A DNA stretch of 64,000 nt from Aquimarina sp. MAR_2010_214 (GTDB lineage Bacteria; Bacteroidota; Bacteroidia; Flavobacteriales; Flavobacteriaceae). The position numbers and the translations under genes are program-made. Below, in pieces: positions 9,531 to 19,251 of this stretch (the first letter of the stretch is position 1; each line of letters opens with the position of its first letter). The DNA lies in NCBI RefSeq assembly GCF_002846555.1, contig NZ_PJMS01000001.1, positions 124,001-188,000 on the forward strand, written 5' to 3'. A model generated the notes under the pieces. That model saw nothing but the letters and a program-made list of their open reading frames with translations. It made no database searches and was not told the DNA's origin.

Positions 9531-10808
9531 ATGAACACAGAACAAAGAATAGAAGAATTGATTATCGATTGGACTACAAATCCAAGATGGAAGAATGTAG
9601 AACGCCCTTACTCTGCCGAAGAAGTAGTAAAACTACAAGGGTCATACAAAATCGAGCATAGTGTAGCCAAACAAGGTTCAGAAAAACTATGGATGAAACT
9701 AAAAACTCAGGATTTTGTAGCAGGATTGGGTGCACTAACAGGCAATCAAGCGGTACAAGAAGTAGAAGCTGGATTAGAAGCAATATACTTAAGCGGGTGG
9801 CAGGTGGCCGCTGATGCTAATCTCGCAGGACAAATGTATCCAGATCAATCTTTATATCCCGTAAACAGTGTACCACAAGTAGTAAAAAGAATTAACAACG
9901 CATTGCTACGAGCTGATCAAATACAAGTGGTGAATGGTGAAGAAAACAAAAAGGACTATTTGGTTCCTATCGTAGCAGATGCTGAAGCCGGCTTTGGAGG
10001 AAATCTAAATGCTTTTGAATTGATGAAATCTATGATCGAGTCTGGGGCTAGTGGAGTTCACTTTGAAGATCAATTAAGTTCTGCTAAAAAATGTGGGCAT
10101 CTTGGCGGAAAGGTATTAGTACCAACCCAGGAAGCGATCAACAAATTAGTAGCAGCTCGACTTGCTGCAGATGTAATGGGAGTGCCTGCAATTATCATTG
10201 CACGTACCGATGCTGATGCAGCCAATTTATTAACCAGTGATGTAGACGAGCGTGACAGAAAGTTTGTTACAGGAGAACGTACAGACGAAGGTTTCTTTCA
10301 TGTAAATAACGGAATAGAACAAGGTATTGACAGAGGATTGTCATATGCACCATATGCAGATCTAATTTGGATGGAAACCAGTAATCCAGATTTAGAACAA
10401 GCTCGCAAGTTTGCTGAAGCTATCCATGCAAAATATCCAGATCAAATGCTAGCATACAACTGCTCTCCTTCATTTAACTGGGCAGCAAAGCTTTCTGTTT
10501 CTGAAATGGAAACATTTAGAGAAGAATTGGCCGCTATGGGATACAAATTTCAATTTATCACTCTTGCAGGGTTTCATGCCTTAAACACTAGTATGTTTGA
10601 ATTATCTAAAGCATATAAAGAAAGAGGAATGGCTGGTTATTCTGAATTACAAGAAAGGGAATTTGCTTTACAAAAAGATGGATTTCGTGCAGTAAAACAT
10701 CAAGGATTTGTTGGTACTACATATTTTGATGCTGTACAAAACACAGTAACCACAGGTAAAGCTTCGACTGTTGCTATGAAAGGCAGTACAGAAGTCGAGC
10801 AATTCTAA
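9531..10808 (+). CDS. aceA: Isocitrate lyase
   Basis: Cleaves isocitrate to succinate and glyoxylate, the first step of the glyoxylate shunt, allowing growth on acetate or fatty acids. The 425-residue protein carries the signature [17 protein letters not shown] with the catalytic Cys, the substrate/Mg blocks [12 protein letters not shown] and [15 protein letters not shown], and the C-terminal NCSPSFNW and TLAGFHALN motifs. It is downstream of aceB and followed by a strong terminator, closing a two-gene operon. Confidence 0.97.
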   Translation: MNTEQRIEELIIDWTTNPRWKNVERPYSAEEVVKLQGSYKIEHSVAKQGSEKLWMKLKTQDFVAGLGALTGNQAVQEVEAGLEAIYLSGWQVAADANLAGQMYPDQSLYPVNSVPQVVKRINNALLRADQIQVVNGEENKKDYLVPIVADAEAGFGGNLNAFELMKSMIESGASGVHFEDQLSSAKKCGHLGGKVLVPTQEAINKLVAARLAADVMGVPAIIIARTDADAANLLTSDVDERDRKFVTGERTDEGFFHVNNGIEQGIDRGLSYAPYADLIWMETSNPDLEQARKFAEAIHAKYPDQMLAYNCSPSFNWAAKLSVSEMETFREELAAMGYKFQFITLAGFHALNTSMFELSKAYKERGMAGYSELQEREFALQKDGFRAVKHQGFVGTTYFDAVQNTVTTGKASTVAMKGSTEVEQF

Positions 10809-10851
10809 ACACAGGCATGATTTTTCCGATTTTTACAATTATTGTGCTCAA

Positions 10852-10885
10852 AAAAACGGCATTCACTAAAGTGAATGCCGTTTTT
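10852..10885. terminator. Bidirectional terminator after aceA
   Basis: Perfect 16-bp inverted repeat AAAAACGGCATTCACT / AGTGAATGCCGTTTTT with an AA loop, placed between the convergent aceA and the dipeptidase gene. Confidence 0.93.
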
Positions 10886-10920
10886 CTTAAATACTATCTA
10901 TTTTTAGAAAGCAATAGGCG

Positions 10921-11691
10921 TTAATCACATTTCCATCTGAAATCTGATATTTTAAATTTTGTGTTTCCTTTAAAATTATAGTGCCACCATTCTGTTCTTA
11001 TGGTTTTAAATCCATGCTTCTCCATAGTTTCTCGTAGCAATTTACGATGCCCCAATACAGTTGGCGACAGTGATGTGTATGAATGATGTGCTTCTTTTCC
11101 AAAATGATCAAAATCCGTTCCCATATCAACATGTCCACCTGATGATCTCACTAAGGTAATATCGACCGCTGCTCCTCTATTATGCACAGATCCTCCTTTA
11201 GGGTCTGCAACATATCCAGGGTTAGGAAAAATCTTCCACATCTTTTTCTGAACACTATATGGACGATAACAGTCAAAAAACTTTATTCTGTACCCCTGTG
11301 TAAGCAAATCATCATTCGCTTTTATAAGTGCAACTGCCACTTCTTTCCTAACAAAGCATTCGGCACAAGCATATACTTTTTCTTTCAAAAAATTATCAGA
11401 AGTTGCATATTTCATGTCCAAAATAAACTCATTAGACATCTCCATAATATTCACAAAATCCTTATCATCTGAAGTAACTTTTACTCGTATACTCGGTTCA
11501 CCAATAAGCATTACCAGCGAATCTTTATTTCTGAGCATACTCTGTTCAACTTTTTCCCCTCGTAACTGTAGTGCCTTAGATTTTTCTATAAGAGCAAGAG
11601 TCTGAGCCGTGGGCTCAGCAGCTACCTTTACTTCACTACAGGAAAAAAAGAGTACAGAAAAAATCAACAAGATCAATTTTTTCTTAATCAT
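10921..11691 (-). CDS. D-alanyl-D-alanine dipeptidase, VanX/DdpX family (M15D), lipoprotein
   Basis: Zinc dipeptidase that hydrolyses D-Ala-D-Ala. The lipoprotein signal ends at Cys18 (SVLFFSC), so the enzyme is probably tethered in the periplasm, where it would recycle peptidoglycan dipeptide rather than confer glycopeptide resistance. The metal site is intact: SVHNRGAAVDITL gives His170 and Asp177, and EWWHYNF gives catalytic Glu234 and zinc ligand His237. SCYRPY-type residues (FDCYRPYSVQ) are also present. No vanHA-like genes are nearby. Confidence 0.9.
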   Translation of the reverse strand: MIKKKLILLIFSVLFFSCSEVKVAAEPTAQTLALIEKSKALQLRGEKVEQSMLRNKDSLVMLIGEPSIRVKVTSDDKDFVNIMEMSNEFILDMKYATSDNFLKEKVYACAECFVRKEVAVALIKANDDLLTQGYRIKFFDCYRPYSVQKKMWKIFPNPGYVADPKGGSVHNRGAAVDITLVRSSGGHVDMGTDFDHFGKEAHHSYTSLSPTVLGHRKLLRETMEKHGFKTIRTEWWHYNFKGNTKFKISDFRWKCD

Positions 11692-11883
11692 ATCCTTTTT
11701 GTTTTATTCCAATTACAATATTAATCTAGCACGTTTAACCTCTTAAATTTCCCTCAAAATTAAGCTGATTTACGTACTTGATTCGTCTAAATATAATCAA
11801 TATTTCTGTTATAAGTATTTTCTCATTTCTCTACAAACAAAATATCTTTTACATTTTATATAAAAATAACACGAATTCACCTG

Positions 11884-12438
11884 TTATTTAAAAGTCTTCT
11901 CTACACTTCCGCAGGCAAGCATTTTTTTTCCATAATATGGATTTCTAACTTCTTTAGAATCAGACAACCAATACCCTCCTTCTCCATCAAAAGCCATAGG
12001 ACAAAACTGTTTATATACTTCTCCCGATGTAATTTTGGCTTTACCAACTAGTTTTTCTACCTCACTAGTTAATGAAACAAAAAAATCACGTTGCTTTTTA
12101 ATGTCTTTGGTTAGTGAGATAAGTTTTGAAACTGCTTTAATTTGCTTATTCTCTTCAGAGTCTTCAATAACAGCTTCTAGTTTTTTTGTTTCCGCTTGTA
12201 CAATACCACTTTCAGAATTTACCAAAGCTGCTTTTACAGACAGATACAAATCATATATTTCTTGAGTTTTGATATCAGAAAACTTAACTTTTGATATCAA
12301 ATCAGTCTTATTATAGTCTACAATTTCATTTATATTCTCATCTACAGCAACAGATTCAGGTTTCTTATCTTTATTACAAGACACGCCTAATAGAGCCGTA
12401 AATATAAATACCAAAAAAAATCTTCTTGTTATTTTCAA
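11884..12438 (-). CDS. DUF3347-type lipoprotein
   Basis: The 184-residue product has a lipoprotein signal (FTALLGVSC) and the DUF3347 arrangement: an N-terminal helix pair (YDLYLSVKAALVNSESG and further helices) and a C-terminal metal-site-like block, YKQFCPMAFDGEGGYWLSD followed by VRNPYYGKKMLACG. DUF3347 proteins are often linked to copper or heavy-metal efflux, and the CPM/Met/Cys residues fit metal binding, though no efflux pump is adjacent. The start is a TTG at 12438 because no ATG lies upstream of the signal peptide. Monocistronic by position. Confidence 0.8.
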   Translation of the reverse strand: MKITRRFFLVFIFTALLGVSCNKDKKPESVAVDENINEIVDYNKTDLISKVKFSDIKTQEIYDLYLSVKAALVNSESGIVQAETKKLEAVIEDSEENKQIKAVSKLISLTKDIKKQRDFFVSLTSEVEKLVGKAKITSGEVYKQFCPMAFDGEGGYWLSDSKEVRNPYYGKKMLACGSVEKTFK

Positions 12439-12608
12439 AACACTATATATTATAATTATACACTAAAAATCAATCTAGTTTCTTTACTGTTAAAATGCCA
12501 AAAATACTCTATATATATAAAACAATCACCAGCACATTTTTATTTTTTTAAAGATTTTTTAACAAAACAATACCATTCTAAATAGGAGGCTTTTATATTT
12601 TTTTTAGA

Positions 12609-12616
12609 TATTTTTG
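12609..12616 (+). promoter_or_regulatory. -7 box (TATTTTTG) upstream of the GAF-type reductase gene
   Basis: Exact TAnnTTTG match 22 bp before the ATG at 12638; no good -33 TTTG was seen. It overlaps the alternative TTG codon at 12614, which argues that translation starts at 12638. Confidence 0.35.
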
Positions 12617-12637
12617 CCGGGAAAAAATTGTACAGGA

Positions 12638-13093
12638 ATGCTTTTTGAAGATTTAAAACACCAGGTAACTCATTTACTTAAAGACAATAATAAATCTGTT
12701 ACAGATAGATTACATATGATTTGCAAACTACTCAAAGACAACATAGATCACTATGACTGGGTAGGTTTTTATTTTAAAAACGAGGACAAAGAAGAGTTAA
12801 AACTACGCACATATGTTGGCGAAAAAACAGATCACGTTATTATTCCCTTCGGAAAAGGAATCTGTGGTCAGGTTGCTGTTTCGAATGAGAATTTTGTGGT
12901 TCCAGATGTGCAAGCACAAGGTAATTATATCGCCTGTAGCCTAACTGTTAAATCAGAAATTGTAATACCTCTCTTTAAAAACGGGGAAAATATAGGTCAG
13001 ATTGATATTGACTCTGAGAGCTTAGATCCTTTTACAGAAAAAGATGAGAGGTTTTTAGAATTTGTAAATCAAGAAGTTGCTAAAATCCTTTAA
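12638..13093 (+). CDS. msrC: Free methionine-(R)-sulfoxide reductase (GAF domain)
   Basis: Reduces free methionine-R-sulfoxide using a cysteine in a GAF fold. The 151-residue protein has DWVGFYFKNEDKEELKL, FGKGICGQVAV (Cys76) and NYIACSLTVKSEIVIPL (Cys100). Cys100 lines up with the catalytic Cys118 of the E. coli enzyme and Cys76 with Cys94; the third E. coli cysteine (Cys84) is a histidine here. ATG 12638 is chosen over the TTG at 12614 because a promoter-like box overlaps the latter. galE follows 42 bp downstream. Confidence 0.88.
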   Translation: MLFEDLKHQVTHLLKDNNKSVTDRLHMICKLLKDNIDHYDWVGFYFKNEDKEELKLRTYVGEKTDHVIIPFGKGICGQVAVSNENFVVPDVQAQGNYIACSLTVKSEIVIPLFKNGENIGQIDIDSESLDPFTEKDERFLEFVNQEVAKIL

Positions 13094-13135
13094 TTATTGT
13101 TCCTTCGTTGGTGCAAATATTAAATCATTTTACAT

Positions 13136-14152
13136 ATGAAAATCTTAGTCACGGGGGGATTGGGGTTTATTGGTTCTCACACCGTTGTAGAGTTACAAAA
13201 CAAAGGGTATGAAGTTGTTATTATTGACAATTGTTCGAATTCATCACCTGATGTACTTAAAGGAATACACAAAATCACAGGAAAAGATCTTATTTTTGAA
13301 AAATTTGATCTTAGAGAAAAAGACAAGGTTGAAGAGTTTTTTAAACGCCATCATGATATCGAAGGAGTTATTCATTTTGCAGCATCAAAAGCTGTAGGTG
13401 AAAGCGTAGAAAAACCTTTGCTATACTACGAAAACAACTTATCAACTCTTGTATATATCCTGCAACAATTAGCTCACAAAACATCAGCTAGTTTTATTTT
13501 TAGCTCTTCCTGTACTGTATATGGTCAAGCAGACGAGTTGCCAATCACAGAAAATGCTCCTGTAAAAGTAGCAGAATCTCCTTATGGAAACACAAAACAG
13601 ATTGGAGAAGAAATCATAAGAGATACCTGTAAAGTACACCCTGCCTTAAAAGCTATTGCTCTTCGTTACTTTAATCCAATTGGAGCACACCCTTCTGCAG
13701 AAATTGGAGAACTTCCTATTGGAGTTCCTCAAAACCTGATTCCGTTTATTACACAAACAGCAATAGGGTTAAGAGAGCAATTGTCTGTTTTTGGCGATGA
13801 TTACCCCACATCAGACGGAACTTGTATTAGAGATTATATTCATGTCGTAGATCTTGCAAAAGCTCATGTAGTGGCTTTACAACGATTACTGGAAGACAAA
13901 AACAAGTCTAACTATGAAGTGTTTAATGTAGGTACCGGAACAGGAAGTTCTGTTCTTGAAGTGATACAGTCTTTTGAAAAAGTATCTAATCAAAAATTAA
14001 ACTATAAAATTGTAGAAAGAAGAGAAGGTGATATCACAGCTGCCTATGCAGATACCACTAAAGCAAATAACGAATTAGGATGGAACTCAAAAAGTAGTCT
14101 GGATGATTCTCTTACCTCTGCCTGGAAATGGGAACAAAAGGTTAGAAGTTAG
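13136..14152 (+). CDS. galE: UDP-glucose 4-epimerase
   Basis: Interconverts UDP-glucose and UDP-galactose for polysaccharide synthesis and galactose use. It is a 338-residue extended short-chain dehydrogenase: NAD motif GGLGFIGSH near the N-terminus, catalytic SSSCTVYG and YGNTK (Tyr-x3-Lys), ALRYFNPIGAHPS, and RDYIHVVDLAKAHV. Follows the sulfoxide reductase gene and ends at a strong terminator. Confidence 0.95.
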   Translation: MKILVTGGLGFIGSHTVVELQNKGYEVVIIDNCSNSSPDVLKGIHKITGKDLIFEKFDLREKDKVEEFFKRHHDIEGVIHFAASKAVGESVEKPLLYYENNLSTLVYILQQLAHKTSASFIFSSSCTVYGQADELPITENAPVKVAESPYGNTKQIGEEIIRDTCKVHPALKAIALRYFNPIGAHPSAEIGELPIGVPQNLIPFITQTAIGLREQLSVFGDDYPTSDGTCIRDYIHVVDLAKAHVVALQRLLEDKNKSNYEVFNVGTGTGSSVLEVIQSFEKVSNQKLNYKIVERREGDITAAYADTTKANNELGWNSKSSLDDSLTSAWKWEQKVRS

Positions 14153-14180
14153 AAACAAAAGTTTAGAATTGACATAATAA

Positions 14181-14214
14181 AAAACCCTGAAGATTATAAT
14201 CTTCAGGGTTTTTT
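14181..14214. terminator. Bidirectional terminator between galE and ppiD
   Basis: A 32-bp perfect palindrome, AAAACCCTGAAGATTA joined to its reverse complement, followed by Ts on the + strand and preceded by As. It serves convergent galE and ppiD. Confidence 0.92.
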
Positions 14215-14237
14215 ATTTTTTTTATCAATCTATAATT

Positions 14238-16364
14238 CTAATAGAATTTCGATCTCTTATCTTCAATTTCTGCTGCTTCTTTAAGCGCTTCAAAAACTTT
14301 AGTATTCACTGCTCCGGTTTGAGTTTTGGAAGCTTGTGACGCATAACTCATATATGTATCTAAACCACTAGCTGGTGTTTTCTTAGTTACTTCTATAACA
14401 TATACTCCGTTATTACCAACGATAGGACTCGATATATTTCCTGACTCTAGAGCAAAGGCTGCTCCTACTACTTTTGGCTCAGTTCCTGCTCCACTAATAG
14501 TTGGTGTTTTCATAGTCAATGCAGAAGCAACTTTCACAGTTTGCCCTTGACCTTGAGCAATTGCGTCGAGCGTACTACCAGAAATTTTACTTTTTAATTT
14601 CTCTGCTTTCTTTTTATTGACTAATATTGGTTTTACAGTTAAACTTGCATCTCCTACCTTCATTGCCCCTTCATCTTCTTTTTCAGTCAATTGAACTACT
14701 GCATACCCTTCAGGAATATCAAAGCGTTTTACTATACCTACTTCAGATTCCTCATTAAAAGCCCATTGCACAATTGCTCTTCTAGCTCCTAATCCAGGGA
14801 TGTTCTCATCCAATTCTTTAATCTTATTTACTGGTCGTACGGTTAATTTATTCTCTTTAGAAACTTCTTCAAAATCTTTGTCTCTAGCTGAAATCTGAAA
14901 TTTGGTTGTTTCAGTAAAAATCGCATTGATGGTTTTTTCACTCGGTTCAACTTTTTGAGCTACTGTAGCTACCTGTATCGCTTTTTGCTCATTTTTTTGA
15001 TCCTCGATACTTATAATATGATACCCAAATTGTGTTTCTACAATTCCTTGATCTCCTGTTTTGTTTTCAAAACAATAATCATTAAAAGCAGGAACCATTC
15101 TACCTGGTGAGAAATACCCAAGATCTCCTCCTTTATCTTTATTAGACTGATCTGAAGAGAATTGTGTTGCCAAAGCAGCGAATTTTGTTTTATCTGCTTT
15201 AGTTATTGCAATAATACTATCTGCCAAAGTCTTCGCTTCTTCCTTAGTTCGTTTTGTATCACCGGCAGTACCTAATCCAACCCAAGAAACAAGAATATGA
15301 CTTACTTTAACTGAGTCTGGCATTTGCTTTTGCGCAACTACTTTTGAAATTTTAATATAATCTCCATCTTTATATGGGCCATATACATCTCCTATACCAA
15401 GATTATAAATTGTATCTGCTTCTGTAGTTGGCAAATCTTTTTTGAACTTAAATCCTCCATCAAATTTTACAGCAGAATTTTGATTCACAAACTCTTCTGC
15501 ATCCTTTACATCTATATTTTTGAATCCTAAAACAGAATCATTCGCTTTGGTTGCTTCATTAAACTCTACTTTATCGTCTAATAATGCAGCTACTTCCGCT
15601 TTTACTTGATTCTCATCTTCTTCACTAGGAAGTTCATTAAACAAGACATAACGTATACTTCTTGAAGCTTCTGCTTTATATTGCTCTTTATGAGCATCAA
15701 TATATGCTTTAATTTCTGCATCAGTTACTTCTACTTCTGTATCTTCAATACTAGAAAATGGGAGTTGTACATATTTGATATCTACATTATCATTTTCCAT
15801 TTTATAAGCCAGCTCACCTTCTTTTAGTGTAGATCCTACACCAGCTTTAATCATATTAAGATAAGTTTGTTCTCTAGCACCTTTACTTACAGAAACTTCA
15901 AAATCTAACCATTGTTGGTATGCTTGTGGTGAAGTAGCTTTTACATTAGCCACATACTCTTGCATTTTAGCCTTATCAAAAACTCCTGCTTCATTTAAAA
16001 ACGTAGGGTTATTAGCTAATGATTCTTCTAACAACTGGTTTACCTGATCTTCTCCTACTCTAATATTTAGCTCTTCGAATTGCTCTTCAAAAACTGTTTC
16101 TCTCAATTCTTGATTCCACACATAATTCACTGCCTGGATACTTGATGTTCCTCCTCCAAAACTCCTTGATGCTAGTTCTACTTTTCTAGCAAACTCAGTT
16201 CGATCAATATCTTTTCCGTTTATTGTTGCAATTGTATTCTCAGCTTTCTGGGAAATGGCTCCTCCATTACGAATCAAATCTGCTAACACAAAAGAGAAAA
16301 GTGCTAGTGCAATGATTACGATTAGAAAGACCGAACGCTGTCTGATTTTATTTAAAACTGCCAT
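14238..16364 (-). CDS. ppiD: Peptidyl-prolyl isomerase/chaperone of the PpiD/SurA type
   Basis: Membrane-anchored periplasmic folding factor for secreted and outer-membrane proteins. The 708-residue protein has an N-terminal TM helix (VFLIVIIALALFSFVLADLIR), a SurA_N-like region (about 40-250), a parvulin domain (KVSHILVSW to FGYHIISIEDQ, about 350-470) and a long C-terminal part with a weaker second PPIase-like segment. A 147-bp gap separates it from the upstream membrane-protein gene, so it may have its own promoter. Confidence 0.92.
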   Translation of the reverse strand: MAVLNKIRQRSVFLIVIIALALFSFVLADLIRNGGAISQKAENTIATINGKDIDRTEFARKVELASRSFGGGTSSIQAVNYVWNQELRETVFEEQFEELNIRVGEDQVNQLLEESLANNPTFLNEAGVFDKAKMQEYVANVKATSPQAYQQWLDFEVSVSKGAREQTYLNMIKAGVGSTLKEGELAYKMENDNVDIKYVQLPFSSIEDTEVEVTDAEIKAYIDAHKEQYKAEASRSIRYVLFNELPSEEDENQVKAEVAALLDDKVEFNEATKANDSVLGFKNIDVKDAEEFVNQNSAVKFDGGFKFKKDLPTTEADTIYNLGIGDVYGPYKDGDYIKISKVVAQKQMPDSVKVSHILVSWVGLGTAGDTKRTKEEAKTLADSIIAITKADKTKFAALATQFSSDQSNKDKGGDLGYFSPGRMVPAFNDYCFENKTGDQGIVETQFGYHIISIEDQKNEQKAIQVATVAQKVEPSEKTINAIFTETTKFQISARDKDFEEVSKENKLTVRPVNKIKELDENIPGLGARRAIVQWAFNEESEVGIVKRFDIPEGYAVVQLTEKEDEGAMKVGDASLTVKPILVNKKKAEKLKSKISGSTLDAIAQGQGQTVKVASALTMKTPTISGAGTEPKVVGAAFALESGNISSPIVGNNGVYVIEVTKKTPASGLDTYMSYASQASKTQTGAVNTKVFEALKEAAEIEDKRSKFY

Positions 16365-16511
16365 GGTATTTTATAATTTATTCAAAATATAGTGGGCGAA
16401 AGTACCATTTTATTGTAATAATACCAATTAAAAAAACTGAAAGTCTTATGAAGTTTTAACTCTTTTGGTTTTTAATATATAATAGTCCGGTTTTTACGTA
16501 CTTTTATTACT

Positions 16512-17204
16512 TTAAAAAATCTGGTTTTTTTGTCTTAAAACACCAAAAACTATCAAAAGCTGAGCTGTTGCATATGTAGCCATAATCCATATGTTACTCA
16601 TAGGCAAAGGCTGGTAAAACATTGAAAATGCTAAAATGCTATCAGAGGCCATAAAAAACAAAGAGCCTATAAAGACCATGAGATAACTTACCTGAGAGAC
16701 ACGCTTCTCTCTTAGATATGATGCATTTGACATTAATAAAATCACCACCATATACACCATCACAGGAATTAACATATCTCCTAGTCCTGGGTATAACAAA
16801 TAAAACAGGCCTACACCATAAGCAACTGTTAGCACAAGAAAAATTTTATTTTTTTTATGCTTATTATGTTTTTTAAGAAACACTAAAATATACATTATAT
16901 GTGCCAACAAAAACATAACTAAACCTGCAATAAAGAAGAATTGAGATTGTATAACAAATAAAAGTAGTATGTCTCCGGCTAAAGAAAACAACAAGGCCAA
17001 TAGCATTAGTCTAAATATTGAAATACCCAGTCCTTTTCTATGTATTAAAAAGAAGATGATTAACGAACCCAGAATTGAAGGTTTTGTGACACTTCTAAGA
17101 TTCGAATACGTATCATCACTACTACAAACCAAATCACATATTACAATAATGATGTAAATTACAACAAACACTACAATTCTTAGATTTTGCGTTTTTCTGG
17201 TCAT
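16512..17204 (-). CDS. YhhN/TMEM86-family membrane protein (lysoplasmalogenase-like)
   Basis: A 230-residue protein with about eight TM helices. It has the family landmarks SLAGDILLL, AHIMYILVF, FIGSLFFMASDSILAFSMF and YATAQLLIVFG; the conserved Asp residues in SLAGD and ASDS match the proposed active site of TMEM86B lysoplasmalogenase. The substrate in this bacterium is not known. It follows the CorC/HlyC gene by 13 bp, so it is likely the tail of the coaX-lptC operon. Confidence 0.85.
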   Translation of the reverse strand: MTRKTQNLRIVVFVVIYIIIVICDLVCSSDDTYSNLRSVTKPSILGSLIIFFLIHRKGLGISIFRLMLLALLFSLAGDILLLFVIQSQFFFIAGLVMFLLAHIMYILVFLKKHNKHKKNKIFLVLTVAYGVGLFYLLYPGLGDMLIPVMVYMVVILLMSNASYLREKRVSQVSYLMVFIGSLFFMASDSILAFSMFYQPLPMSNIWIMATYATAQLLIVFGVLRQKNQIF

Positions 17205-17217
17205 CGCAATAGTATTA

Positions 17218-18486
17218 TTAATCCTCTGGTATCACATGTAGTTCTACAATTTCAATTTTGGTATTAGAGGTCTCTATAATTTTAATTTTGAAACCATCTA
17301 TCTTCACCTCTTCTCCTTGTTGAGGGATTTCTTCGGTATGATTTACAATCATCCCTCCTAATGTTTCATAATTTTCATCTTCAGGAAGATCTAATTTATA
17401 AGACTCGTTGATATGATCTACTTCTATTCTTGCAGAAAATCGATATTCATTTTCTGACAATTGTTCTTCGATAAGTTCTATAGAATCATGTTCATCTTCA
17501 ATCTCTCCAAAAAGTTCTTCTACAATATCTTCTACAGTAATAATACCGCTTGTACCTCCATACTCGTCTATAACTACTGCTATACTTTTATGTTTTTTGG
17601 TCAGAAGATTCAATACATCTTTAACAAACATGGTTTCTGGAACAAAAACCACTGGCAGAAGAATTGCTCTTAACGACTTAGGCTTTTTAAACAATTCAAA
17701 AGAGTGTACATATCCAATAATATCATCTACAGTATTATTATAAACAATTATTTTTGACAGACCTGTATCTATAAACAAAGTGCTTACTTCTTCTATTGAT
17801 TGTGATTTTTCTACCCCTACTATCTCTGTCCTAGGAATCATCACCTCTCTTGACTTAACATCTGAAAAATCCAGAGCATTCTGAAAAATTTGAATTTCGC
17901 TATCTATTTCGTCATGTTCTTCTATAGTTTCCATTTGCTCGTTTATATAATCTCCCAATTCTGTTTTACTAAAAGCAAGTTGAACTTGATCTCCATCCGT
18001 TTTCAAAAATTTTTTTAGCACAAAATCAGAAACCCAAATTACAAACGACGAAATAGGAGTAAAAATAACATAGAAGATATATGCCGGAAATGAAAATACT
18101 TTAAGTAATGTATTAGAATAAATCTGAAAGAATACTTTGGGTAAAAATTCTGCTGTAATTAAAATCACTAAAGTTGAAATACACGTTTGTAATAACAAAG
18201 TAATACTGCCTGCTATTTGAGGAAAATATCCTGCGATAATCTTCATCAATACTTCGCCCATATAAAATCCATATATGACCAATGCTACATTATTACCGAC
18301 AAGCATTGTTGCAATAAATTTGGAAGGTTTTTTTGTTAATCTCGCCAGAATATTTGAGATAAACCCTCCTTGTTTTTTCTCTATCTCTATGTGTATTTTA
18401 TTAGAAGAAACATAGGCAATTTCCATTCCTGAAAAAAAGGCTGAAAGAACAAGAGAAAGAATAATAACAATGATATGTAATTCCAT
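17218..18486 (-). CDS. CNNM/CorC/HlyC-family transporter (DUF21, CBS pair, CorC_HlyC)
   Basis: Predicted Mg2+/Co2+-linked membrane transporter. In order: DUF21 membrane domain with about four TM segments (1-180; [13 protein letters not shown] is typical), a tandem CBS pair (about 200-325; [37 protein letters not shown]) and a C-terminal CorC_HlyC domain (340-422). The older name hemolysin is probably misleading. Spacing of 3 bp to the small membrane gene and 13 bp to the YhhN gene supports co-transcription. Confidence 0.92.
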   Translation of the reverse strand: MELHIIVIILSLVLSAFFSGMEIAYVSSNKIHIEIEKKQGGFISNILARLTKKPSKFIATMLVGNNVALVIYGFYMGEVLMKIIAGYFPQIAGSITLLLQTCISTLVILITAEFLPKVFFQIYSNTLLKVFSFPAYIFYVIFTPISSFVIWVSDFVLKKFLKTDGDQVQLAFSKTELGDYINEQMETIEEHDEIDSEIQIFQNALDFSDVKSREVMIPRTEIVGVEKSQSIEEVSTLFIDTGLSKIIVYNNTVDDIIGYVHSFELFKKPKSLRAILLPVVFVPETMFVKDVLNLLTKKHKSIAVVIDEYGGTSGIITVEDIVEELFGEIEDEHDSIELIEEQLSENEYRFSARIEVDHINESYKLDLPEDENYETLGGMIVNHTEEIPQQGEEVKIDGFKIKIIETSNTKIEIVELHVIPED

Positions 18487-18489
18487 GAA

Positions 18490-18684
18490 TTAGTCTTTGT
18501 TATTGGCATCAAATCGTTTTCTAAAGTTTCTTTTAAAGAAAAACATAAAAATTGCGGCGATTGCAAAAAAGATATAAAGCATACTTCTTCCGCCTTCTTG
18601 TCCCCATTCTACATATGCTTCGTAGAGAAAAAAACACATGATAGCCAAATAGGCATATTCAAAAAATCTAAACACTTTCATCAT
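18490..18684 (-). CDS. Small two-TM membrane protein, unknown function
   Basis: A 64-residue protein with two hydrophobic segments (YAYLAIMCFFLYEAYVEW and MLYIFFAIAAIFMFFF) and a basic C-terminus (KRNFRKRFDANNKD). It fits tightly between lptC (9 bp) and the CorC/HlyC gene (3 bp), with no other plausible frame there, which supports a real gene. I do not recognise a characterised family. Confidence 0.78.
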   Translation of the reverse strand: MMKVFRFFEYAYLAIMCFFLYEAYVEWGQEGGRSMLYIFFAIAAIFMFFFKRNFRKRFDANNKD

Positions 18685-18693
18685 AGTACTGGA

Positions 18694-19251
18694 TTACTCC
18701 TCTATAAACATTACCCCATCATTTATTCTTGAATTCAAGATAGTAAAATCCTGATTAGCATCAAAACCATCTGCTTCATTAATTGTCCCATCTGGCAAAT
18801 AACTTTTATAAGATTGATCTGTGAATATCCAATTAATATTTTGGTCCCAATATAACTGTTTAGCTTGCAAATGGGTACTATCTGCAGTTTGTATATCTAC
18901 ATTACCTCTCATATCAATTAGACCTGTTTGCTTATAAGAAATTGCATAATCTGAGGTGACTACACTTACCTTTCCTTCTTTATCAATAATATCAAGTACA
19001 ATCCCTTCGGGAAATTCGTGATATGCAAAAGATTTGTTTGAATAATCGAGTACTTTTTGTGTTTTTAGTACTGCTGTAAGTCTTCCTGAGTCGGTATATT
19101 TAAGATTTATCTCATAACCTTCTGCAATAGGAGCATCTTCTAAAATTAAATTTCCCAGATCATTTTTTGTTGTTGATTGGCATGAAAAAAACATTGTCAC
19201 AGCAAATGCTGTGACAATGTTCATCATTATATATATATGTTTATTTTGCAT
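18694..19251 (-). CDS. lptC: LPS export periplasmic protein LptC, lipoprotein
   Basis: Part of the LptBFGC-A-DE bridge that carries LPS to the outer membrane. The 185-residue product carries a lipoprotein signal ending MFFSCQST, then an OstA/LptA-like beta fold (GYEINLKYTDSGRLTAVLKT, FPEGIVLDIID, SDYAISYKQTGLIDMRGNVDI, LQAKQLYWDQN). Its ATG overlaps the stop of the upstream TPR gene by one base (TAATG), implying translational coupling. LptE is encoded near 2 kb. Confidence 0.88.
   Translation of the reverse strand: MQNKHIYIMMNIVTAFAVTMFFSCQSTTKNDLGNLILEDAPIAEGYEINLKYTDSGRLTAVLKTQKVLDYSNKSFAYHEFPEGIVLDIIDKEGKVSVVTSDYAISYKQTGLIDMRGNVDIQTADSTHLQAKQLYWDQNINWIFTDQSYKSYLPDGTINEADGFDANQDFTILNSRINDGVMFIEE

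Noticed and set aside
12614..12637. TTG start for the methionine sulfoxide reductase gene
   Set aside because: It overlaps an exact -7 promoter box, so it is likely untranscribed; ATG 12638 fits family length.
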